This document shows, in pieces, positions 7,671-14,787 of a DNA stretch of 22,974 bases. Positions within the stretch are counted from its first letter, which is position 1. Each line of letters starts with the position of its first letter. Under the pieces are notes generated by a model. The model ran no database searches, was not told the origin of the DNA, and saw only the letters and a program-made list of their open reading frames with translations. Source of the stretch: a virus; IMG/VR virus record IMGVR_UViG_3300048029_000176, positions 1 to 22,974 of that record. One strand, 5' to 3'. A program made the position numbers and the translations under genes.

Positions 7671-7850
7671 TTACCTCGGTCCGTTACCTTTATTATTACC
7701 TGAATCATATTCTCTAAGTGCTTTCCAATATTCTCTTGTTTTTACACCAACTTTATACCAAAAAATGTTCATACCCCTAGGGTTTGAATTCTCCCCTATC
7801 ATTAAAATAATACATAAAAATACTAATGTCATTAAAATAAATTCGGTCAT
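7671..7850 (-). CDS. Small membrane protein downstream of DNA polymerase (59 aa)
   Basis: From ATG at 7850 to TAA at 7671-7673. The N-terminus (about residues 3-18) is a hydrophobic helix, followed by a polar tail with a basic, aromatic segment (FWYKVGVKTREYWKALREYD). This suggests an N-terminal membrane anchor or uncleaved signal. AGGGG is six bases before the start, and the ATG lies 9 bases after the polymerase stop. Its stop codon is part of the leader of the 111-aa gene. Function is unknown. Confidence 0.65.
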   Translation of the reverse strand: MTEFILMTLVFLCIILMIGENSNPRGMNIFWYKVGVKTREYWKALREYDSGNNKGNGPR

Positions 7851-7859
7851 CCTTAACCC

Positions 7860-10328
7860 CTATTCAAAGAAACTCTCCAACGATGCTTTTGGTTCTGCCG
7901 ACCAATCAATTGCATCGAAGATTGGTTCAAGCGGTTCAAGAAAAGTTTTTTCAAACATTGTATCATAGTCAATGTATTTATGCAAATTAAACTCTTCTGG
8001 TAATCTCATTTTAAAAGAAATAACATTTTCATTAATTGGGTTTGGTGTTTTTAGATAACAAAATTTAATCTTTTCACCATTACCAATCATTTCATATCTT
8101 TTAGTCAATTGGTGTTTTTCTACGTAATGATTATGTAGCAAACTGCCTCTAGAATGTATTGGTGTGCCTTTGGTATAAATGTTTTTGTTGTCTTTGTATT
8201 TTTTTACATGACGAACACCACGAGGAAATGCAATATCTTCTGGGCGTATTTCACTAAACTCTTTACGAAAATCTGCAACAAAACTTTGTGCTTCATCTTG
8301 AGTTTTACCAACTAAGATAGGAAACAACTCTTTCATTTTGTTACGAACTAATTCTGGTGTAGAAGATTTAATTGCTTCAATGCCCATAATTTTTAGTTTT
8401 GGTTTTGCATATTGAACACCTTCTGAGTTATGTACATTTAGAATATATCTTTTCTTTGCCTGCCAGATACCCTTGTCTGCAATAACTTCTCTACCCATTT
8501 CCATACGATTACTCATTGCACCAGAATAGTTTGCAAACTCTTGATATGAATCTGTTAAGACTTTTTCAAAATGAGTTTTAGATATCTCGTCCAGAAACTT
8601 AACAGGATTTTTAGGATTGAATTTCTGGACGAGTTCACCCATACGAATGTATAGTGAATCTGTGTCAATTGCTATGACATAATCTTCTTCATCTGTTTCT
8701 AATAACTTATTCATTTCTTTATTGACAGTTCGTTCTGCCCAAAGAATTGCTAACTGACCTGACATTGTGATAGATTCTGCAACACGTTGGTCAAAGTATC
8801 TAAACCAACGATTGCCTAATGCACCATAAAGTGAGTTCATTAAAATCTTAATTGCCATTTGTTCATTGTACAGATGCGATATCTTATTTGATAATGCTTT
8901 TGTTGGTGTAGTCTCATACTCTTGTTGTAACTTCAACATTTCTTTTTTAATCTCTACACGTTCTTCATAATATTTCTGAATAACAAATGGGATTACACCT
9001 TGTCTATCTTTTTTAAATCTTGCACCATTTGGTGTAGTTGCATATGTTGTATCAATGTCTGTTTGTTTTCTTAACATATGTTCAATAGACGTATCGACTA
9101 ATCCATCAACTACAGTTTCGGGTGACATATTATTCTGAACGATAATATTAGGATATAGTGAGTTCAAGTCAAATGATACTACCCAATCATGGGCACCAAT
9201 CTGAGGTTCTTTGACATATGCGCCAACAAAATCTGATTTACTCTTTTCTATTTTAGGTGGACAAACAACTTTATTCTGTTCGAGTATGCGATAGATAATA
9301 GTGTCCCATATCATTGTCGTGCCTAGCACGTCTCTGTAGTTCACACCACCACGATATGCCATAGTCAATGCTAATGTAATAAGACCTAACTTTTCTTCGA
9401 ATCTATCAACTAATTCAACGTCTTTAATATTGTATTCAATAAACTTTTGATAATCATTTTTATATAATGAAAACAAACTGCCTTGGTCTTCATATGATAA
9501 CTTACCTTCACCAAGTTCTACGTGTGCAATATGATTTAATGAATACATTTCTTGTTGCACATATGTAAACTTCTTATATAATTCTAAATAGTCAAGTTGA
9601 GTTATGCCCATAATGTCATATGCATAATTAGTATTACCAGTAAACTTATCTTTTCTATTGTCTTCTTTGACATTACCCCAGGGTGATAGTTTTTTAATTT
9701 CTTCTTCACCATAAACTTTTCTAATTCTATTGACGATGTATACCATATCAAAACCAATACTATTCCAACCAGTGACAATATCTGGATAGTTATCTTTCCA
9801 ATACTCTAGAAATTTGTGAAGCAGGGCCGCTTCGTTTTTACATTGTATATAAACTACATTGTCTGCTGGATTAAATTCATTAAAACCCCATGTGCGATAA
9901 ACATTTTCTTTACTGTTCTTGATTGTGATTGCAGTAATGGGCCATTCTGCTAAATGTGGTTCAGGGAAACCTTGGTCTGATTGACATTCAATATCAATTG
10001 TTGTGACAGATATATCATCACGATTAAATTTAATTTCTTCTGGATATTTTTGTGCAATAAATTGTGAAACATAATTATTCATACCATAAACTGTAAAGTC
10101 ATCTACATGTTCATATCTCTTTACAAATTCTGTTGCATCTTTCATAGAATCAAACTCAATTGGTTCTACTAAAATATTGTCTAAAGTTTGATAACCAGTT
10201 TTTGGTTTAGATGTTGAAATGTATAATTTTGGTTTGAATGGAATTCTTTGCTTGACTCTTTGTCCACCTTTGTAACCCATATAGAGCAAACTATTGCCAT
10301 AACGAGTTACGTTAGTATAAAAATTCAT
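7860..10328 (-). CDS. 43: Family B DNA polymerase, T4 gp43-like
   Basis: The replicative polymerase with proofreading (822 aa; T4 gp43 is 898). What is seen in order: Exo I DIE at 112-114, Exo II WNSIGFD at 188-194, Exo III YNIKD at 299-303, Pol motif A DLNSLYP at 387-393, motif [13 protein letters not shown] from 494, motif C DTDS at 555-558, then KKRYILNV. All catalytic aspartates are present. The last residues, KASLESFFE, resemble the clamp-binding tail of T4/RB69 polymerase. ATG at 10328 has CAGGA seven bases upstream and lies behind its own consensus promoter. In T4 gp43 represses its own mRNA; no operator hairpin was evident in the short leader here. Confidence 0.97.
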   Translation of the reverse strand: MNFYTNVTRYGNSLLYMGYKGGQRVKQRIPFKPKLYISTSKPKTGYQTLDNILVEPIEFDSMKDATEFVKRYEHVDDFTVYGMNNYVSQFIAQKYPEEIKFNRDDISVTTIDIECQSDQGFPEPHLAEWPITAITIKNSKENVYRTWGFNEFNPADNVVYIQCKNEAALLHKFLEYWKDNYPDIVTGWNSIGFDMVYIVNRIRKVYGEEEIKKLSPWGNVKEDNRKDKFTGNTNYAYDIMGITQLDYLELYKKFTYVQQEMYSLNHIAHVELGEGKLSYEDQGSLFSLYKNDYQKFIEYNIKDVELVDRFEEKLGLITLALTMAYRGGVNYRDVLGTTMIWDTIIYRILEQNKVVCPPKIEKSKSDFVGAYVKEPQIGAHDWVVSFDLNSLYPNIIVQNNMSPETVVDGLVDTSIEHMLRKQTDIDTTYATTPNGARFKKDRQGVIPFVIQKYYEERVEIKKEMLKLQQEYETTPTKALSNKISHLYNEQMAIKILMNSLYGALGNRWFRYFDQRVAESITMSGQLAILWAERTVNKEMNKLLETDEEDYVIAIDTDSLYIRMGELVQKFNPKNPVKFLDEISKTHFEKVLTDSYQEFANYSGAMSNRMEMGREVIADKGIWQAKKRYILNVHNSEGVQYAKPKLKIMGIEAIKSSTPELVRNKMKELFPILVGKTQDEAQSFVADFRKEFSEIRPEDIAFPRGVRHVKKYKDNKNIYTKGTPIHSRGSLLHNHYVEKHQLTKRYEMIGNGEKIKFCYLKTPNPINENVISFKMRLPEEFNLHKYIDYDTMFEKTFLEPLEPIFDAIDWSAEPKASLESFFE

Positions 10329-10352
10329 AATATAATCCTGTAGTTATTGTGT

Positions 10353-10381
10353 ATTATACTAGGTTGAACAGAAAATGTCAA
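10353..10381 (-). promoter_or_regulatory. Sigma70-type promoter for DNA polymerase gene
   Basis: Minus strand: TTGACA (10381-10376), 17 bases, TATAAT (10358-10353). Expected transcription start is near 10346, giving a leader of about 18 bases that includes the CAGGA ribosome-binding site. The -35 box is also the end of the hsp20 terminator stem. Confidence 0.88.
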
Positions 10382-10403
10382 GGGATATTTCTACCCCTTG
10401 ACA
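10376..10403 (-). terminator. Rho-independent terminator after hsp20
   Basis: A perfect 9-bp inverted repeat (TGTCAAGGG at 10376-10384 against CCCTTGACA at 10395-10403) with a 10-base loop. On the minus strand it is followed by TTTTCTGTT. It begins 10 bases after the hsp20 stop. The 3' arm contains the -35 hexamer of the polymerase promoter. Confidence 0.75.
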
Positions 10404-10412
10404 CAAATACTA

Positions 10413-10823
10413 TTATTTAATTTTAATAGTTTTAGGTTTTTTCTCTTCAGGTATATTTTTTATCAATTCAATTGATAATATACCATCATCAAGTTCAGCA
10501 GATTTTACTTCGACAAACTCTGCAAGTGCAAAAGTTTTTACAAAGTCTTTTGTTGAAATACCTTTGTGTATTATTTCAGCAAATTTGTCTTCTGACTTAG
10601 CGATAACAGATATCTTAAGTGAAGAATCTTCTACTTCGATGTTGATATCCTTCTTTTGAAAACCTGCAACTGCAAGTTCAACAAAATAACTTTCGCCTTT
10701 CTTGACGATGTTATATGGAGGATAGTTTGATTGAGGAACCGATACTCTTTGTAAAGTATCAAAGATAGAATCGAATCCCACCGAGAATGGTCTGAATTGA
10801 CCAAATGCTTCTATTTGTGTCAT
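10413..10823 (-). CDS. hsp20: Small heat shock protein, Hsp20/alpha-crystallin family
   Basis: An ATP-independent chaperone (136 aa) that binds unfolding proteins, possibly protecting virion or replication proteins. What is seen: the IbpA-like N-terminus with FDSIFDTLQRV, the alpha-crystallin domain from YPPYNIVKKGESYFVELAVAG (typically YPPYNI..) to DGILSIELIKNIPEEKKPK, and a KTIKI tail resembling the I-x-I/V oligomerisation motif. Length is typical. ATG at 10823 has AGGAG upstream. Hsp20 genes are well known in marine T4-like phages. It is followed by its own terminator. Confidence 0.95.
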   Translation of the reverse strand: MTQIEAFGQFRPFSVGFDSIFDTLQRVSVPQSNYPPYNIVKKGESYFVELAVAGFQKKDINIEVEDSSLKISVIAKSEDKFAEIIHKGISTKDFVKTFALAEFVEVKSAELDDGILSIELIKNIPEEKKPKTIKIK

Positions 10824-10885
10824 ATTAACTCCTAATATTAAGCAAGTTTATGTGTATGCCGAACCATTCGCACATACTACTATTA

Positions 10886-10915
10886 TATATATGTGTATGA
10901 ATTTCTAAATTTCAA
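10886..10915 (-). promoter_or_regulatory. Possible hsp20 promoter
   Basis: Minus strand TTGAAA (10915-10910), 18 bases, TATATA (10891-10886), with an overlapping perfect TATAAT at 10887-10882 that lacks a well-spaced -35. The region is the 108-base divergent gap between hsp20 and the 72-aa gene. It also contains two copies of TATGTGTATG (10849-10858 and 10890-10899). Confidence 0.4.
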
Positions 10916-10931
10916 CCCCTAGAGTAAAAAA

Positions 10932-11150
10932 ATGCCAGCAAAGTTTAAACCTACAGAAAAAATTGTTGATAGAGCAACTAAAAAAATAAGTGTAAAACAT
11001 TATTATCTTAAACAAGTGCCTCAGAATGAATTGTTTTCAGCACTTAATAATGATTCTACGCCAAATAAAAAGAAACAAAAGATTCGTAATGAATTGATTC
11101 GTAGAGGTGTAAAGATAGTTCGTACTTCAAAACAAGCAGGCATCTGTTAA
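10932..11150 (+). CDS. Small basic hypothetical protein (72 aa)
   Basis: A lone rightward gene among leftward ones. The 72-aa protein is very basic (MPAKFKPTEKIVDRATKKIS... NKKKQKIRNELIRRG), which suggests nucleic-acid binding. I recall similar short proteins beginning MPAKFKPSEK in marine T4-like phages, without a known function. The Shine-Dalgarno is weak (TAGAG). Its stop codon overlaps the stop of the convergent cupin gene (shared bases 11147-11150). Confidence 0.8.
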   Translation: MPAKFKPTEKIVDRATKKISVKHYYLKQVPQNELFSALNNDSTPNKKKQKIRNELIRRGVKIVRTSKQAGIC

Positions 11151-11632
11151 CCTTCAATTCCAAAAGAATAAGTTACACGAGATTGTAATGGCGTTATTTC
11201 GTGGTCAGTACCTCTAGGTATGTAAACAATATCGCCTGGCATCATAACTTTATCTATTTCTTCTACTGCTAACTTGATACGACCTTTTACTTGTAGTAAT
11301 AAAACGTCCATATTATCTCTGTGTAATGGATAACTTTCATGTTTACCAAAACCCATAAATGCAATATTTGTAATTGTTTTGTTTGGACAAATGTCTTGCA
11401 ATAAAGAAATAATTGTTTTTACAATAGGTTTAACAGATTGTCTTTGATGTAAATCATTTAACATGATTCTATTTTTATTAGGTTCTCTTTTAACTAAATC
11501 GTTAGGGTGACTATCAATCATGTTAACGATTGTAGTCCAGTTTTGATTGATTAGTTTAGGGTCAATACTTGTTTCGAAAACACGATTATTTTGTATTGCC
11601 GATGTTATATTTTGGGCAAAGTTCCCATTCAT
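11147..11632 (-). CDS. Cupin/JmjC-like putative Fe(II) oxygenase
   Basis: A 161-aa protein whose second half is a double-stranded beta-helix domain. What is seen: HRD at His104-Asp106 followed by MDVLLLQVKGR, then PGDIVYIPRGTDHE (132-145) with His144. This gives a complete H-x-D...H iron-binding triad. The arrangement resembles JmjC/Cupin_4 hydroxylases (H-x-D, D-V-x-x-L-Q-x-x-G, P-G-D-x-x-Y-x-P-x-G-x-x-H). Substrate is unknown, and it could also be a plain cupin. ATG at 11632 overlaps regA by 47 bases with only a purine-rich stretch upstream, so translation is probably coupled. It is the last gene of the gp44 operon. Confidence 0.7.
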   Translation of the reverse strand: MNGNFAQNITSAIQNNRVFETSIDPKLINQNWTTIVNMIDSHPNDLVKREPNKNRIMLNDLHQRQSVKPIVKTIISLLQDICPNKTITNIAFMGFGKHESYPLHRDNMDVLLLQVKGRIKLAVEEIDKVMMPGDIVYIPRGTDHEITPLQSRVTYSFGIEG

Positions 11633-11999
11633 TCTTTTCTTTAAAAGGTATTATTTTAATTTGTTTTAGAGAACTACATTCTTTTACTTGTTCTGTATTT
11701 TGTATTTGAATTAATCCCCAATCACTTAGCAATGTTGCTATAGTATTTCTACGTTCTAAATCTGATTGCTCTAAATTAGATTTCTTTCCGTCTAGCATAA
11801 ACAACTCTTTAAAGTGTACTATAAAGTATCTACCTTGTTTATGTAATATATGACACGATTGAAATAATTTGTTTTCTTTTCTTGATGCAACACCGATACG
11901 TGTTAATGTTTCTCTTACTTTTAAAAAGTCATCTGGTTCTGCAATTGTTACTTCTAACATATCTGCAGGTGACCACGTTACTATATTATTTTCTTCCAC
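11586..11999 (-). CDS. regA: RegA translational repressor
   Basis: RegA binds start regions of early phage mRNAs and blocks ribosomes. Strong resemblance to T4 RegA: DFLKVRETLTRIGVAS, QSCHILHKQGRYFIVHFKE, the LLSDWGLI block, and a C-terminus KNEWELCPKYNIGN. Two starts are possible. GTG at 11999 (137 aa) has AAGGTGAG at good spacing. ATG at 11960 (124 aa) aligns with the T4 start MIEITL and gives the family length (about 122) but lacks a Shine-Dalgarno. I list the first. The order gp44-x-gp62-regA follows T4. Confidence 0.92.
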   Translation of the reverse strand: MEENNIVTWSPADMLEVTIAEPDDFLKVRETLTRIGVASRKENKLFQSCHILHKQGRYFIVHFKELFMLDGKKSNLEQSDLERRNTIATLLSDWGLIQIQNTEQVKECSSLKQIKIIPFKEKNEWELCPKYNIGNTK

Positions 12000-12363
12000 C
12001 TTTACTCACCTTCTTTCTTAATACATCTAATTGTTGAGGTGTAAGTAGTTGAATAACTTGTCTTGCTTTTTCATTGCTATATCCATAGTATTCTTTCACC
12101 ACTTCAACATCATTTTCGATTTCTGGTTTAATCCATTTACTAAATCGTTTTCTCTTTCTAATAGTATTTATAAGAAATGCGAATTGTAGACGTGATTCTA
12201 AGTGGCCATATCTATTCATTTCGTTAGCAAGTGCGACAGTATCAGGAAAGTAAGACAATGACCTATTAATTATAAAAGGTGCATATGCTTTTTCTGTCTC
12301 TTCATCTACCATGATATTTCTTTTACCATAGTTGATTTCGTTTAAATATTTAAATGGATTCAT
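11986..12363 (-). CDS. 62: Clamp loader small subunit, T4 gp62-like
   Basis: The small subunit that joins gp44 in loading the gp45 clamp. The 125-aa protein matches the short marine-phage form of gp62: MNPFKYLNEINYGKRNIMVDEE, NRSLSYFPDTVALANEMNRYGHL, RLQFAFLINTIRKRKRFSKW, and VVKEYYGYSNEKARQ. T4 gp62 is longer (187 aa). It overlaps the oxygenase gene upstream by 14 bases and regA downstream by 14 bases, so the chain is translationally coupled. Confidence 0.9.
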   Translation of the reverse strand: MNPFKYLNEINYGKRNIMVDEETEKAYAPFIINRSLSYFPDTVALANEMNRYGHLESRLQFAFLINTIRKRKRFSKWIKPEIENDVEVVKEYYGYSNEKARQVIQLLTPQQLDVLRKKVSKGGRK

Positions 12364-12841
12364 TATTTTTAAAATTCATTGATAAACATATTCTACCATC
12401 TAATGATGGTTCAACGCCATGAACTAAATTAGTATCAAATAATACAAAATAATTCTCTCTAGGTTCTATTGTTATACCTTCATCTGGAAAAACTAAACTG
12501 CCTGATTCATCGCCAACTTTTAAATAATATACTGCAGTCATATCAGCACGTTCATTTCTATGAGTATGAAACTTACAACCTTGACCACCAGAATACTCAG
12601 TTGCCCACATTTTTATAACTTTCATTTTAACATGATTTTCAATTTCATTTGTCGTTATAGTCCAAGAAAGTGGTATTTCTTTATTGTAATTTTCCGAATC
12701 ATATACTGGTTGCCATATTTTACCACCAAGTATTCTAGTGATATTTATGTTTGTTCTTGTTTGGTCACGATGGCCATTTTCTTGAATATGATTTATAATC
12801 AAGTCTTTGTGTGTTATTTCAAGTTTACTTAAACTCAACAT
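12350..12841 (-). CDS. Putative 2OG-Fe(II) oxygenase inserted between gp44 and gp62
   Basis: A 163-aa protein with a jelly-roll oxygenase pattern: FHTHRNERADMTAVYYL with His92 and His94, GSLVFPD, then FDTNLVHGVEPS with His141 and RICLSMNF with Arg150 as likely 2-oxoglutarate anchor. The H-x-H...H arrangement, rather than H-x-D...H, matches the phage-rich TIGR02466-type putative oxygenases. Substrate is unknown. It overlaps gp44 by 17 bases and gp62 by 14, so it is a fixed member of the operon. In T4, gp44 and gp62 are adjacent; here this gene separates them. Confidence 0.8.
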   Translation of the reverse strand: MLSLSKLEITHKDLIINHIQENGHRDQTRTNINITRILGGKIWQPVYDSENYNKEIPLSWTITTNEIENHVKMKVIKMWATEYSGGQGCKFHTHRNERADMTAVYYLKVGDESGSLVFPDEGITIEPRENYFVLFDTNLVHGVEPSLDGRICLSMNFKNNESI

Positions 12842-13760
12842 TTGCCATAATCTCTGTCAAACATGCTACCATATTTAGTTCATGGTCAGCAACAAAAGAA
12901 TTTTTGTATTGATAATCAGCAAGTATAATTACAAGTTGTGGTATACTTTCTGGTTTGACATTCTCGTGCATAGTATCATAGACACCACGAATAATTGCCA
13001 CTGGGTCAATATCAATATTGTTTACAACCCATGTTCGCATACGTTTGAAATCTTTTGCTTTCAAGGCAGGATATAAATCATTGAAACTGTCATCTTGTCT
13101 TATTAAAACTTCTGCATCAATTGTGCCACCAATAGAGTTACGTTGACACTCATTTAAAACTCTACGCCAATCTGGTGCATGTTTACTAATAAGTTCTGCA
13201 ATTACATCTTTATTGTATTTAATATTTTCTTGAGTAAGAATATCTTCAAGACGTTTCATAAATTGCATACACAATTGTGCCATAGTTTTCTTATCAGTAT
13301 TAAACTCATAAACACCACATCTTGAATGTAGTGGTTCAATCACACGATTCTTAAAATTACATGTGAGAATAAATCTACAGTTCTGAGAAAACTCTTCGAT
13401 GAAACCACGAAGTGCTGGTTGAGTTGATTGTGGATTCAAATAGTCTGCTTCATCTAGTATGACTACTTTGTAACCACCCTGTAATGAGATAGAAGATGCA
13501 AACTGTTTTATCTTACCACGAAGTGTATCTATGTTACCTTCTTCTGACCCATTGATAACAATGTAATCAAGTTGAAGTTGTTCGCATATTGCTTTTGCTA
13601 CAGTTGTCTTACCAAGACCTGCAGTACCAGTGAATAACATATTTGGTATTTCACCAGATTCAACAATCTTAGTAAATGTATCTTTTAGTTGTTTTTGAAG
13701 TATTGTCTGTTCGACAGTTTTTGGTCGATACTTCTCGACCCATAAGAAATCATCATTCAT
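12825..13760 (-). CDS. 44: Clamp loader ATPase subunit, T4 gp44-like
   Basis: AAA+ ATPase (311 aa; T4 gp44 is 319) that opens and loads the gp45 clamp. What is seen: WVEKYRPKT at 7-15, Walker A GTAGLGKT at 45-52, Walker B VVILDEAD at 99-106, sensor 1 ILTCN at 131-135, and the clamp-loader SRC motif at 146-148. ATG at 13760 has no Shine-Dalgarno (the bases before it are an AU-rich AACTTTATATT). Its roughly 93-base leader contains a 12-bp inverted repeat, so initiation may be regulated, for example by RegA, which represses gp44 in T4. Confidence 0.95.
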   Translation of the reverse strand: MNDDFLWVEKYRPKTVEQTILQKQLKDTFTKIVESGEIPNMLFTGTAGLGKTTVAKAICEQLQLDYIVINGSEEGNIDTLRGKIKQFASSISLQGGYKVVILDEADYLNPQSTQPALRGFIEEFSQNCRFILTCNFKNRVIEPLHSRCGVYEFNTDKKTMAQLCMQFMKRLEDILTQENIKYNKDVIAELISKHAPDWRRVLNECQRNSIGGTIDAEVLIRQDDSFNDLYPALKAKDFKRMRTWVVNNIDIDPVAIIRGVYDTMHENVKPESIPQLVIILADYQYKNSFVADHELNMVACLTEIMANVEFK

Positions 13761-13778
13761 AATATAAAGTTCAAAGGT

Positions 13779-13843
13779 GAGAGTTGTAAGAAAGCGTTGT
13801 GTATAATATTACTGTGACACCTAGCAATGTGCTTACAACTCTC
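13779..13843 (-). promoter_or_regulatory. Long stem-loop in the gp44 leader
   Basis: A perfect 12-bp inverted repeat, GAGAGTTGTAAG (13779-13790) against CTTACAACTCTC (13832-13843), with a 41-base loop. It lies wholly in the 111-base gap, inside the predicted leader RNA and ending 18 bases before the gp44 ATG. There is no U-run after the stem, so it is not a standard terminator. A leader control element or a small RNA domain is the likely explanation. Confidence 0.65.
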
Positions 13844-13859
13844 GAAATTAAAAAAGAGT

Positions 13860-13888
13860 ATTATAACAGGTCTAACTAGACTTGTCAA
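13860..13888 (-). promoter_or_regulatory. Sigma70-type promoter for gp44 operon
   Basis: Minus strand TTGACA (13888-13883), 17 bases, TATAAT (13865-13860). The spacer holds a palindrome, GTCTA-AC-TAGAC (13870-13881), placed like a repressor operator, which also contains the stop codon of the 75-aa gene. Expected start is near 13853. Confidence 0.85.
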
Positions 13889-14099
13889 GACCTTGCTTAG
13901 ATTGAAATTGTTCGCACAATTGTATAATCTGAGTTGCTTGGTCTCTAAGTTGACCTATAGTTGTCAACTCTTCTCCTTTGAAACCACCTCTTTGTACTAC
14001 TGTATCAATGACTGCTACTGTTGAACGTGCAACTCTATTTGATACTTCGTATATTTGCGAGTGGTCTTCTTCTTTCTTTTCAGGTACTGGTTTTGCCAT
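13872..14099 (-). CDS. Hypothetical protein between gp45 and gp44 (75 aa)
   Basis: A 75-aa, mostly helical, soluble protein (MAKPVPEKKEEDHSQIYEVS... QATQIIQLCEQFQSKQ). The longer frame starting at 14135 lies inside gp45 and lacks support. ATG at 14099 has GGAG six bases upstream, one base after the gp45 stop. No family is recognised. Its place between clamp and clamp-loader genes suggests a replisome accessory role, which is inference. Confidence 0.8.
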   Translation of the reverse strand: MAKPVPEKKEEDHSQIYEVSNRVARSTVAVIDTVVQRGGFKGEELTTIGQLRDQATQIIQLCEQFQSKQGLDKSS

Positions 14100-14100
14100 T

Positions 14101-14778
14101 TTATGCTCCGTATGTTGAAGATTTCTCAAGTGCAATAAAATATTCTATGTCACTCTGAGTACTTGTGAATTGTGAAATTAATTTTGAAGAGATTGCTACA
14201 TGAAAGTCTTCATCAATAACTTTTAAATTATTCACATTCATTATAAAGTTGAAGTTTACACCTTCAGGGTAAGTACCTTCAACATCTATGCTAAACAAGT
14301 TCGAAGTTGCATTTGATATATCAGCAATTGATAATCTTACTGCGCCCTGAGTATTAGAGATAGACAATTCACTATGCCCTAAAACACCAGCGGCCTTACG
14401 AACTCTTGCAAGTGTATCACTATCTAGTGTAAAATTAACTTCTGCTTCTGGCATAACAACGTCTTTACCAGATGAAGTTAACATATCTGGGTCGCTATAG
14501 TAATACTTTACTGCAGAACGACCAGTCTTGTCACCGATAGTTACATAATCAGATTCAAATGAAAGATTCGCACCATCTACTAAATCTAAGACGTTTAGAA
14601 ATTCACCTAAATCATATATGCCAAACCCTTGTGGGAATGACTCTTGAATTGTTGCCGATGAAAGAACATTTCTTGCTACAGAAATAGTCTTTATTTGATT
14701 ACCCGATTCGACAACGATGTTCGGGTTGATAGTTGCATAATTTCTTAATACACCTATCGTTTGGTCACTTAGTTCCAT
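14101..14778 (-). CDS. 45: Sliding clamp, T4 gp45-like
   Basis: The trimeric DNA clamp (225 aa; T4 gp45 is 228) that tethers gp43 to DNA and in T4 also activates late transcription with gp55 and gp33. The N-terminus MELSDQTIGVLRNYATINPNI, and the IYDLGEFLNVLDLVDGANL block align with T4 gp45. Clamps have no catalytic motif, so the call rests on these similarities, length and position between gp46 and gp44. ATG at 14778 has AGGAG, which overlaps the gp46 stop. An internal promoter lies about 120 bases upstream. Confidence 0.93.
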   Translation of the reverse strand: MELSDQTIGVLRNYATINPNIVVESGNQIKTISVARNVLSSATIQESFPQGFGIYDLGEFLNVLDLVDGANLSFESDYVTIGDKTGRSAVKYYYSDPDMLTSSGKDVVMPEAEVNFTLDSDTLARVRKAAGVLGHSELSISNTQGAVRLSIADISNATSNLFSIDVEGTYPEGVNFNFIMNVNNLKVIDEDFHVAISSKLISQFTSTQSDIEYFIALEKSSTYGA

Positions 14779-14787
14779 GATATACTC

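Noticed and set aside
12165-12172. TATAAATA on the minus strand inside gp62
   Set aside because: Internal to a gene and more than 160 bases from the regA start; no supporting context.
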